Below, piece after piece: positions 1 to 5,779 of a stretch of DNA of 6,468 nt. This DNA comes from Syntrophales bacterium. Lineage in GTDB: Bacteria; Desulfobacterota; Syntrophia; Syntrophales; UBA2251. Under the pieces are notes generated by a model. It was not told where the DNA came from. It did no database searches and saw only the letters and a list, made by a program, of their open reading frames with translations. The translations under genes were made by a program, and so were the position numbers. The stretch is taken from assembly GCA_023230905.1 (NCBI GenBank), contig JALNWL010000148.1, forward strand, positions 1 through 6,468, written 5' to 3'. How positions within the stretch are numbered: the first letter of the stretch is position 1; each line of letters opens with the position of its first letter.

Positions 1-63
1 GTGACGCTTCTACCTGACATGCGGAAAGTGCATGGGTCGATACGCATACGAGCGAATCGGGCA

Positions 64-1335
64 ATGAACCGGAAACGCCTGTCGGCGGCGGCCATGATCT
101 GCGCTCTGATGCTGGCCCTCGATTGTCCGGTGGCCGCGGGCGGGCTTTCGCCCTGCCTGGAGACCGTGGATCCGCGTGGGGCCGTCCTCGTCACCGATGG
201 CGGCGGCGACATCCTCGTCGAACAGAACAAGGTTACCCAATATGTCCCGGCGTCCACGCTCAAGCTGCTGACGGCGCTCGCAGCGATGCATCATTGGGGG
301 TTGTCCTACCGATTCCGGACGGAATTCTACATGGACGCCGATCGGAATCTGAAAATCAAGGGCTACGGGGACCCCTTCCTGGTCACGGAGGCATGGGAGG
401 AGATCGCCAGGGCGCTGTCAACAAACGTTCGCGGGTTCCATCATCTGATTCTGGACCATTCTTACTTTGCTCCAGGCATCGATATTTCGGGGAGGGGAGA
501 GTCCACGAATCCCTACGATGCCCCGCCCGGTGCCTTGTGCGCGAATTTCAATACGGTCTATATCGACCCGGACACGAAGGGTCGGATCGCCGATATGGAG
601 CCGCAAACACCCTTGTCGCGGGCGGCCGGCGCAAGATTCCAGGCCATGGGCCTGAAAAAGGGTCGTTACACGTTCAGCCACGACGAGCTCGAAATCACGC
701 GCCATGCCGGCGAGGTCGCCGTGTATTTCATGAAAAAGGAAGGCATCGACATGGCCGGGGATATTTTCTTCGGTCCGGTGCAACCCCGGGATACGCTGGT
801 TTACGCCCATGAGTCTCCGTTCACTCTGGAAGAGGTGATCCGGCGGATGATGGAATTCTCGAACAACTTCGTCGCCAACCAGATCTTCCTCGGCCTGGGC
901 GCCCATGTGTACGGTTCGCCCGCAACCCTGGAGAAGGGAATCCGGGTGATCGAACGTTACCTCGAGGACGAACTTGGGCTGACGGATGTCCATATCGTGG
1001 AGGGATCCGGTCTCTCCCGGGAGAATAGTCTGTCGGCATCGGAAATGGATGGGGTCTTGATCCGATTCGAACCCTATCGGCATCTCCTGAAAACGAAAGA
1101 CGGCGTTTTCCACAAAACCGGAAGGCTGGAAGGGATCCGGACGCGGGTGGGTTATGTCGAGACTGAAAACGGGAATCCGTGCCGTTTTGTCGTCTTTCTG
1201 AATAAGGGGCGGTCGGATATCGATACCCTTGTCCGCTGCATCAAAAAGCAATGCCAGCGCCGTTTGGAGGACTCCCGGGCCAGCGGCGAGCCGGACGCTA
1301 TTCCTTCCGCTTCAACAGCCCACCCAGATCGTTGA
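64..1335 (+). CDS. dacB: D-alanyl-D-alanine carboxypeptidase/endopeptidase, PBP4 (DacB) type, peptidase family S13
   Basis: Serine DD-peptidase that trims or cleaves peptidoglycan stem peptides in the periplasm. Numbering from the ATG at 64 (423 aa), all three penicillin-binding motifs are present in order: SxxK as STLK (64-67, nucleophile S64), SxN as SNN (266-268) and KTG (351-353). The family block EGSGLSRENS (about 313-322) and a GYGDP segment (100-104) also fit S13. The N-terminus is a Sec signal peptide (MNRKR, then a hydrophobic run, with cleavage likely near PVAA). That is why I prefer ATG 64 to the GTG at base 1, which would add an arginine-rich leader; neither start has a good ribosome binding site, and the frame is open to the window edge. 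Spacing between motifs (202 and 85 residues) is shorter than I recall for E. coli PBP4 (about 244 and 111), so accessory domains are probably reduced. The last 12 codons overlap the convergent asmA gene. Function is confident; the exact start is not. Confidence 0.9.
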   Translation: MNRKRLSAAAMICALMLALDCPVAAGGLSPCLETVDPRGAVLVTDGGGDILVEQNKVTQYVPASTLKLLTALAAMHHWGLSYRFRTEFYMDADRNLKIKGYGDPFLVTEAWEEIARALSTNVRGFHHLILDHSYFAPGIDISGRGESTNPYDAPPGALCANFNTVYIDPDTKGRIADMEPQTPLSRAAGARFQAMGLKKGRYTFSHDELEITRHAGEVAVYFMKKEGIDMAGDIFFGPVQPRDTLVYAHESPFTLEEVIRRMMEFSNNFVANQIFLGLGAHVYGSPATLEKGIRVIERYLEDELGLTDVHIVEGSGLSRENSLSASEMDGVLIRFEPYRHLLKTKDGVFHKTGRLEGIRTRVGYVETENGNPCRFVVFLNKGRSDIDTLVRCIKKQCQRRLEDSRASGEPDAIPSASTAHPDR

Positions 1336-2746
1336 GCAGTTGTTGCTGGTTTTCGTTCAGATGCTCCTTCACTGCACCCCTGACAGCCTCCTTTCCGGCC
1401 TCGGTTGCCACTGATGTCATCGAATCCCTGATGACGACATCCAGCGATCGGAGCTGAGGCTGGACCAGCTTCACGCGCGGTTTTTCGGTGGTTCCGTTGA
1501 CAGACGTGCCGAGAGCGATACGCCCGTCGTCGTTGAGCAGGGGTTCCATCGCTGCCATCGCAAGCCGGGAGGGATCGACGTATTTTCTTACATCCGGGCG
1601 CTTGATGGCGGCGTCGAATTTCTTGGCCAGCGATGTCTGGATCCCGTCGTTGAGATCCTGACTCAGTGTCAGATTCAGGTTCATCTTGATGGCCTTGGAG
1701 GCGAGATTCAGGCCTCCGTCGAACAATATCTTCGTTTCGGCCAGATCCAGCCGCCCACTCTTGATCTCGACCTGATCTCCCTTGTAGCGAAGATTCATGC
1801 CGCTTTCCGTCGAGGCGCTCCATCTTTGCGTCCCTTTGAGGAAAGAGAGTTGAGACCCGAGATAATCCCCGAGAATGGGAATTTTCGTCAAGGCGTTGAA
1901 CACCTGCAGGCCGGTGACTTTGCCGCTCGGGAGGGAGAGCCGGACAAGGGCCTCCGGGTTCAGGAGGCGGGTTTGAAGATCGAAGGGGATCACCTTTCCA
2001 TCCGCGCCGAGCGTGAGGTCGAAGCTCTGGACGCTCCCCGTCTTCAGAGGTGCCAGAGTCTTGACGCCCAGATCGAGCTTCACCCGCATCTCGTCGTTTT
2101 GTGCCAACGCCTTTGGATCGATGCGGATATCCTGCAAAAGCGCCGTCAAGTTATATGCCTGGAAGGTCTGGTTGTATTTCGCATCGTGGTAAGTGATCCT
2201 GGCATCCTTCAGGCCGATTTCGCTGATGGCAACCGCCACAGGAAGGTTGTCGGCGCTGAGGGGCGGAGCGGAGTCTTCCTTCCACGGTTTTCGGTCGTCT
2301 AAGGGTTTCTTTTTGGATCGAATCAGGTCGTCGATATTCAGCCGGCCGCGTTTGTCCTTGACCAGGCGGACGACCGGACGGATCAGCAAGAGCTCCTGGA
2401 TTTCGACCTGACGCTTGAGGAGTGGCAGGAATTTGAGCTTGAAACGAAACGCCTCCAGATCGGCGAAAAGATCTTTTTCGTCCACCGGATGTCCTGCAAG
2501 CGCCGCGAGTGTCTCGGGTGTCTTGAAGTTTGAGACGGCGATCCGCTCGGCCTCGATGCCGGAAACGATCGAAAAGAGGCTCACATCGATCTTCTCGATC
2601 GTTACCTGACGGTGAAGGGTGGCCGACAAATGGGATTCGATGAAGGTTTTGTCAACCGTTTTGTAAAGGATGATCCCGGCCGCGACGATCGTGACGACAA
2701 GCAGACAGACGAGAGCGACCAGTCCCCAAAACGCTTTTTTCAACAT
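1298..2746 (-). CDS. AsmA family protein (AsmA/DUF748-like)
   Basis: A 482-aa inner-membrane-anchored, mostly periplasmic protein. Residues 6-27 form one transmembrane segment after a short MLKK n-region, with the rest outside. The N-terminal domain has the AsmA pattern: FKLKFLPLLKRQVEIQEL near 102-119, then IRPVVRLVKDKRGRLNIDDL near 122-141. The C-terminus has the repeat-like beta pattern GTSVNGTTEKPRVKL (413-427) and a helical tail ending in LLNDLGGLLKRKE. AsmA-family proteins are long beta-rich proteins linked to outer-membrane lipid and protein homeostasis; the substrate here cannot be read from sequence. The frame is open upstream to 2836, but that longer start lies above the -10 box of the promoter at 2819-2847. 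The ATG at 2744-2746, with AAAGGCGG about 10 bases upstream and directly before the membrane anchor, is therefore the likely start. The gene converges on dacB with a 38-base tail overlap and is divergent from the 2943 gene. Confidence 0.85.
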   Translation of the reverse strand: MLKKAFWGLVALVCLLVVTIVAAGIILYKTVDKTFIESHLSATLHRQVTIEKIDVSLFSIVSGIEAERIAVSNFKTPETLAALAGHPVDEKDLFADLEAFRFKLKFLPLLKRQVEIQELLLIRPVVRLVKDKRGRLNIDDLIRSKKKPLDDRKPWKEDSAPPLSADNLPVAVAISEIGLKDARITYHDAKYNQTFQAYNLTALLQDIRIDPKALAQNDEMRVKLDLGVKTLAPLKTGSVQSFDLTLGADGKVIPFDLQTRLLNPEALVRLSLPSGKVTGLQVFNALTKIPILGDYLGSQLSFLKGTQRWSASTESGMNLRYKGDQVEIKSGRLDLAETKILFDGGLNLASKAIKMNLNLTLSQDLNDGIQTSLAKKFDAAIKRPDVRKYVDPSRLAMAAMEPLLNDDGRIALGTSVNGTTEKPRVKLVQPQLRSLDVVIRDSMTSVATEAGKEAVRGAVKEHLNENQQQLLNDLGGLLKRKE

Positions 2747-2808
2747 AACGCGGACCGCCTTTCTCGGGGGGGTTGAAAGAGGGACCGGGTCCGGACGACC
2801 CAGGGCAC

Positions 2809-2821
2809 AGTTCGACGAACT
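2809..2821. promoter_or_regulatory. Operator-like 13-base palindrome at the asmA start site
   Basis: AGTTCG, central A, CGAACT: a perfect 6-base-arm inverted repeat. It covers the last three positions of the asmA -10 box and the predicted transcription start, a classic position for repressor binding. The regulator is unknown. The motif is short, so chance cannot be excluded. Confidence 0.4.
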
Positions 2822-2847
2822 ATAGAGGAAACGCACCTCAATGTCAA
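2819..2847 (-). promoter_or_regulatory. Strong sigma-70 promoter for asmA
   Basis: Read on the minus strand: TTGACA (2847-2842), a 17-base spacer, then TATAGT (2824-2819). This is a perfect -35 and a 5-of-6 -10 at optimal spacing. Transcription should start near 2812, giving a leader of about 65 bases to the ATG at 2746. The segment TTCCTCTATAGT (minus strand, 2830-2819) is identical to that in the adk promoter. Confidence 0.8.
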
Positions 2848-2879
2848 ATTTCCCCCGCGAAATCAGTATGCAATCCTGC

Positions 2880-2908
2880 TTGACTTATCCGTGTCATGAC
2901 GCGATATT
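2880..2908 (+). promoter_or_regulatory. Sigma-70-like promoter for the 2943 gene
   Basis: TTGACT (2880-2885, 5 of 6), a 17-base spacer, then GATATT (2903-2908, 4 of 6). It lies 34 bases before the start codon and just upstream of the strong ribosome binding site at 2928. It is divergent from the asmA promoter, with the two -35 boxes 32 bases apart. It could also drive the M48 and DUF374 genes, since no terminator is visible before them. The spacer contains GTCATGAC (2893-2900). Confidence 0.5.
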
Positions 2909-2927
2909 GGGACCCATTGTGGTGAAC

Positions 2928-2937
2928 GGAGGGAGGG
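2928..2937 (+). promoter_or_regulatory. Ribosome binding site fixing the start of the 2943 gene
   Basis: GGAGGGAGGG ends 5 bases before the ATG at 2943. It decides this start over the in-frame ATG at 2841, which has no purine-rich site and lies at the -35 box of the divergent asmA promoter. Confidence 0.7.
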
Positions 2938-2942
2938 TTTGG

Positions 2943-3308
2943 ATGAAGCGTTCGCAAAGGGCGGAAAAGTCCCCTAAAGACTCACCCGCCTTCGCCCAGA
3001 TGGAACGGATGTTCATGGGCATCTACAATCAGCCGCTGTTGCAGGCCATGGTAGGATTGCGGGCTACGGACGCAAGCCCGAGACGGCAGCCGGGCGAGGC
3101 GCCTGGCCCGGGTGGAGTCGCTTTTCTCAACTGCCGGCCGATCCCTGAGCCGTCCTGGAAGGGCCGGAAAGAAGGGGAGTTCCAGCAACCCCTTAACAGC
3201 CGGGTCGTTTCAAACGGGAAAGAGATCGACGAGGAAAAGGCGAAATTCGCCTGCGTAGCAAAGGATAGATCCGAACGGATCTTCGTTGAACATTGCTGCA
3301 AGCTTTGA
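2943..3308 (+). CDS. Hypothetical protein, 121 aa; possibly a remnant of a larger protein
   Basis: I do not recognise a characterised family. The protein is hydrophilic with no signal peptide or membrane segment. Residues 20-53 look like real protein: a short amphipathic stretch (MERMFMGIYNQPLLQAMVGL) followed by a basic, proline-containing turn (DASPRRQPGE). This loosely recalls segments near the C-terminus of DUF3141/PHA-synthase-like proteins, but that is memory, not a search. After residue 53 the character weakens (proline, glycine and scattered cysteines), and third-position GC falls from about 75% to about 65% by hand count. In the next frame at 3100, the stretch LARVESLFSTAG looks at least as protein-like, so a frameshift near 3095-3105 is possible. 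Promoter, strong ribosome binding site and start codon are all intact, so it is probably expressed. It precedes the M48 gene by 53 bases. Confidence 0.5.
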   Translation: MKRSQRAEKSPKDSPAFAQMERMFMGIYNQPLLQAMVGLRATDASPRRQPGEAPGPGGVAFLNCRPIPEPSWKGRKEGEFQQPLNSRVVSNGKEIDEEKAKFACVAKDRSERIFVEHCCKL

Positions 3309-3350
3309 TAGACGATTCCGTAAGGTTGGGGATGCCGAACGGAGGGAAGG

Positions 3351-3355
3351 GGAGG
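3351..3355 (+). promoter_or_regulatory. Ribosome binding site fixing the M48 protease start
   Basis: GGAGG lies 6 bases before the ATG at 3362, in a purine-rich run starting at 3341. It selects this ATG, which begins the lipoprotein signal, over the ATG at 3293 in the same frame. Confidence 0.8.
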
Positions 3356-3361
3356 ATAATC

Positions 3362-4309
3362 ATGAAAAAGATCGCGACGCTGTGTGTTCTATTGACCATG
3401 GCGGGCTTGATGGCCTGCGCCACCACGGACAGTTCACGCCATCGAGAGGGAGACAACACGGGACAGGACGTCGCCATGACGGTCGAGGACGAAAAGCGCC
3501 TGACCGAGGAAGCCCTGCCGCAAATGCGCAAGGATTACCCCGCGGCCCAAAACGCCGAGCTGCAAAAATACATCGACGGACTCGGTCAGAAGATCGTGAA
3601 GGCCAACAAGCTGGACGGTCAGCCCTATCACTACACGTTTACGGTGGTCGATGTCGAGAATGTGAACGCCTTCGCGATGCCGGCCGGCCAGGTGTTCGTG
3701 ACGGCGCCCCTGATCGCGATGGCATCCAATGAAGCAGAGCTCGCCGGAGTGGTTTCACACGAGATCGGGCATATCACGGCCCGGCATACGGCGGAACGGA
3801 TGTACGCAATGGAAAAGGCCCAAAATAAAACCTGGATCTACAGCGCCGGGGGCGGGTTGGTCGGAGCAGCGGCGGGGTATGGCCTGGGACGAGTCCTCTG
3901 CAAGGAAGGAGATACGGCCTGTCTCGCGACCGCGGCGGTTATCGGCGTGGCGGCGGGGGCCGCTGGCGGACTCTTGGTTCAGAAGTACACGTTCATGGCG
4001 AATTCCCGCGAGGATGAAATGGAGGCGGATCGGATCGGATTCAAGCTGGCCGTAGGCGCCGGATACGACAAGGACCAAGTCGGCAAGTTTTATGAAAAGC
4101 TTCTGGACGCCGAGAAGGCGGGCCGAAGCGGGGGCGGTGTCCTGCGCAGTCTGACCGATGCGATGAGCACGCATCCGCCCAGCGAAGAGAGGGTCAAGCA
4201 GATGAATGAGCTGGCGGGGAACCAACCCGCGTCCAGAAGCGCGCTGGTCACCACGCCGGCGTTCAACCGCGCCCGGCAGATCGCGCAGGGAATGCAAAAG
4301 AACCGATAA
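3362..4309 (+). CDS. M48 family zinc metalloprotease lipoprotein (LoiP/BepA/YcaL-like)
   Basis: A 315-aa envelope protease, probably degrading or refolding damaged envelope proteins. The first 19 residues are a lipoprotein signal ending in the lipobox LMAC, with Cys19 as the lipid site. Position +2 is Ala rather than Asp, which by the Lol rule favours the outer membrane. The catalytic motif is HEIGH (133-137, zinc ligands H133 and H137, catalytic E134). The third ligand is E219 in the EMEAD motif (219-223), and the usual C-terminal THPPSEERVKQM follows (270-281). Between the two zinc motifs (about 163-206) is a Gly/Ala-rich hydrophobic stretch: two runs flanking a loop with Cys180 and Cys187, which could form a disulfide in the periplasm. 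The DUF374 gene starts at its stop codon or 12 bases after it, so the two are probably cotranscribed. No good promoter lies directly upstream, so it may be read from the one at 2880. The family is confident; the exact LoiP/BepA/YcaL subgroup is not. Confidence 0.9.
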   Translation: MKKIATLCVLLTMAGLMACATTDSSRHREGDNTGQDVAMTVEDEKRLTEEALPQMRKDYPAAQNAELQKYIDGLGQKIVKANKLDGQPYHYTFTVVDVENVNAFAMPAGQVFVTAPLIAMASNEAELAGVVSHEIGHITARHTAERMYAMEKAQNKTWIYSAGGGLVGAAAGYGLGRVLCKEGDTACLATAAVIGVAAGAAGGLLVQKYTFMANSREDEMEADRIGFKLAVGAGYDKDQVGKFYEKLLDAEKAGRSGGGVLRSLTDAMSTHPPSEERVKQMNELAGNQPASRSALVTTPAFNRARQIAQGMQKNR

Positions 4310-4321
4310 GTGAAGGATCGG

Positions 4322-5020
4322 ATGTCGCGCGTCCCGATGATCAGACGCTATCGCTACAGCCTTTTACAAAAGATCCAGACACTCCTGTGCTGGATCATAC
4401 GGATCTACTCCTCGACGTTTCGCCTGACGGTTGAAAACGAGACGCCTTGGATCAACCACCTAGAAGCGGGCGGCCGGGTCCTTCTCTGCGTCTGGCACCA
4501 GCAGTTCTTTGCCGCGATTCGTTATTTCAAAATCTACGAACGTTATCAACCGTCGCTCATGATCAGCCAGAGTCACGACGGGGATGTGATTGCCCGGGTC
4601 GCGATTCAGCAGGGGTGGCACCCCGTGCGGGGATCGTCCTCGCGGGATGGGGGAAAGGCCCTGAAGGAAATTATAGAGCGCCTGAATCGATTCAGGCTGG
4701 CCGCACACATCGTGGACGGACCGCGGGGACCCGCGGGCGTCGTTAAGCCCGGGGCCGTCCGCATCGCACGCGCAACGGACGCGGCCGTGGTCCCCTTCTA
4801 CACCACGGCCGAGCGCGCCTGGTATTTCAGAAGCTGGGACCGCTTCATGATCCCGAAACCCTTCGCTCGCGTCACCCCGTGCTTCGGAGAGATGATCCAC
4901 TTCCCCGCCGACATTGGGGAGGAGGGATTCGAAGCGCAGCGTGCGGAGCTGGAGGAAGTCATGCACTCCGACCTGATTTCCCCTGAAGACCGAACCCGCC
5001 GCCCGACGACTTCCCGCTAA
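4322..5020 (+). CDS. DUF374 (COG2121) lysophospholipid acyltransferase-like protein
   Basis: A predicted membrane-associated acyltransferase of the LPLAT superfamily; donor and acceptor are unknown, and lipid A, KDO or phospholipid modification are possibilities by family. From ATG 4322 (232 aa) it has the DUF374 block order: VWHQQ (57-61), SQSHDGDVIA (82-91), VRGSSSR (102-108), VDGPRGPAG (131-139), VVPFY (156-160) and SWDRFMIPKPF (171-181). The usual length is about 200-230 aa, so it is complete. A hydrophobic N-terminal helix (about 14-30) could anchor it to the inner membrane. Two starts are possible. GTG 4310 directly abuts the M48 stop but has no clear ribosome binding site. ATG 4322 has AAGGA four bases upstream and is preferred, at moderate certainty. 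It is very likely translationally coupled to the M48 gene. The adk promoter begins 5 bases after its stop, with no terminator between. Confidence 0.85.
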   Translation: MSRVPMIRRYRYSLLQKIQTLLCWIIRIYSSTFRLTVENETPWINHLEAGGRVLLCVWHQQFFAAIRYFKIYERYQPSLMISQSHDGDVIARVAIQQGWHPVRGSSSRDGGKALKEIIERLNRFRLAAHIVDGPRGPAGVVKPGAVRIARATDAAVVPFYTTAERAWYFRSWDRFMIPKPFARVTPCFGEMIHFPADIGEEGFEAQRAELEEVMHSDLISPEDRTRRPTTSR

Positions 5021-5024
5021 TGTC

Positions 5025-5053
5025 TTGACGGCCCGAATAAGTTCCTCTATAGT
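5025..5053 (+). promoter_or_regulatory. Strong sigma-70 promoter for adk and the helicase
   Basis: TTGACG (5025-5030, 5 of 6), a 17-base spacer, then TATAGT (5048-5053, 5 of 6). The predicted start is near 5060, giving a leader of about 60 bases. TTCCTCTATAGT (5042-5053) is identical to the asmA promoter segment. The promoter gives adk expression independent of the upstream M48/DUF374 unit. Confidence 0.8.
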
Positions 5054-5107
5054 CCCGCCCGTGCAAAAATGCGTCGATCACGCCATCAAGGCGGACTGCG
5101 GAGAAAC

Positions 5108-5115
5108 GAGGAGGA
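5108..5115 (+). promoter_or_regulatory. Ribosome binding site fixing the adk start
   Basis: GAGGAGGA sits just upstream of the ATG at 5120. It rules out the in-frame ATG at 5069, which would add 17 residues before the invariant N-terminal beta strand of adenylate kinase. Confidence 0.85.
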
Positions 5116-5119
5116 CAAC

Positions 5120-5770
5120 ATGAAGATCATTCTTTTGGGCGCACCGGGCGCCGGAAAAGGCACGGTGGCCAAACTTTTGACGGAGCATGACGGATCCGTC
5201 CAGGTCTCGACGGGCGACATCCTGCGTGCGGCCGTCAAGGAGGGATCCGAGCTTGGCAAGGAAGCCAAGGCGTATATGGATCGGGGCGACCTGGTTCCGG
5301 ATGCCCTGATCATGAGGATGATGGAAGTTCGTCTCCAGGGCGAGGACTGCGCCCGGGGATTCATCCTGGACGGGTTTCCCCGCACGATCCCGCAGGCCGA
5401 TGACCTGCAGGTTCTGATGAAGAAACTCGGCATTCGTCTCGATTTCGTCGTGAACCTCGAAGTGCCCCGCGACGTGATCATGGACCGCCTGACCACGCGG
5501 CGGACCTGTGCGAATCCCGACTGCCAGGAGATCTACAACGTCAAGAGCAACCCTCCGACGGCGGAGGGAAAGTGCCGAAAATGCGGAACCGACGTGATTC
5601 AGCGGGCCGATGAAACCGAAGAGGCGATCGGAAACCGCCTCAAGACTTACCAGGACAAGACCGCCCCCCTGATCGCTTATTATGAAAAGGCAGGTCTGCT
5701 CAAGAATTTCCTCTCCCTGAACAGCCGGGAGACCGTCGAGAATGTCAAGCTCGCCCTGAAAGGCGCATGA
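5120..5770 (+). CDS. adk: Adenylate kinase with zinc-type LID domain
   Basis: Catalyses ATP + AMP = 2 ADP in the cytoplasm, and is essential for adenine nucleotide balance. The 216-aa length is typical of the long bacterial form. It has the P-loop GAPGAGKGT (7-15), the AMP-binding STGDILR (30-36), DGFPRT (84-89) and the LID arginines in DRLTTRR (122-128). It also has a QRADETEEAIGNRLKTY block (161-177) that carries conserved catalytic arginines. The LID (about 127-164) has four cysteines: Cys130, Cys135, Cys152 and Cys155. These match the structural zinc site of zinc-LID adenylate kinases, except that the first knuckle is CX4C (CANPDC) where I recall CX2C as usual, a two-residue insertion. 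It has its own promoter at 5025. The helicase gene starts 9 bases after the stop, so the two likely form one transcript. Confidence 0.96.
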   Translation: MKIILLGAPGAGKGTVAKLLTEHDGSVQVSTGDILRAAVKEGSELGKEAKAYMDRGDLVPDALIMRMMEVRLQGEDCARGFILDGFPRTIPQADDLQVLMKKLGIRLDFVVNLEVPRDVIMDRLTTRRTCANPDCQEIYNVKSNPPTAEGKCRKCGTDVIQRADETEEAIGNRLKTYQDKTAPLIAYYEKAGLLKNFLSLNSRETVENVKLALKGA

Positions 5771-5779
5771 TCCCGGGCC

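Noticed and set aside
418..1251. Long antisense open frame (277 codons) opposite dacB
   Set aside because: It lies wholly opposite a gene with all S13 motifs and shows no domain or ribosome binding site; it is a by-product of GC-rich coding sequence.
1826..2302. 158-codon plus-strand frame inside asmA
   Set aside because: It is antisense to the AsmA coding region, with no ribosome binding site and no recognisable motif.
2782..2796. Overlapping short palindromes GGACCGGGTCC and GTCCGGAC in the asmA leader
   Set aside because: Short, GC-rich and too tight to form a useful hairpin; likely chance in this base composition.
3267..3282. Inverted repeat considered as a rho-independent terminator
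   Set aside because: No U-rich tract follows, the apparent loop is only two bases, and the repeat lies inside the coding frame.
3286..3314. Possible promoter for the M48 gene (TTGAAC, 17 bases, TAGACG)
   Set aside because: The -35 is fair, but the -10 matches only 3 of 6, so it is too weak to annotate.
5070..5094. Small stem-loops in the adk leader, considered as a riboswitch or attenuator
   Set aside because: Stems are only about 4 base pairs, with no alternative pairing or U tract; the leader is too short for a known riboswitch class.
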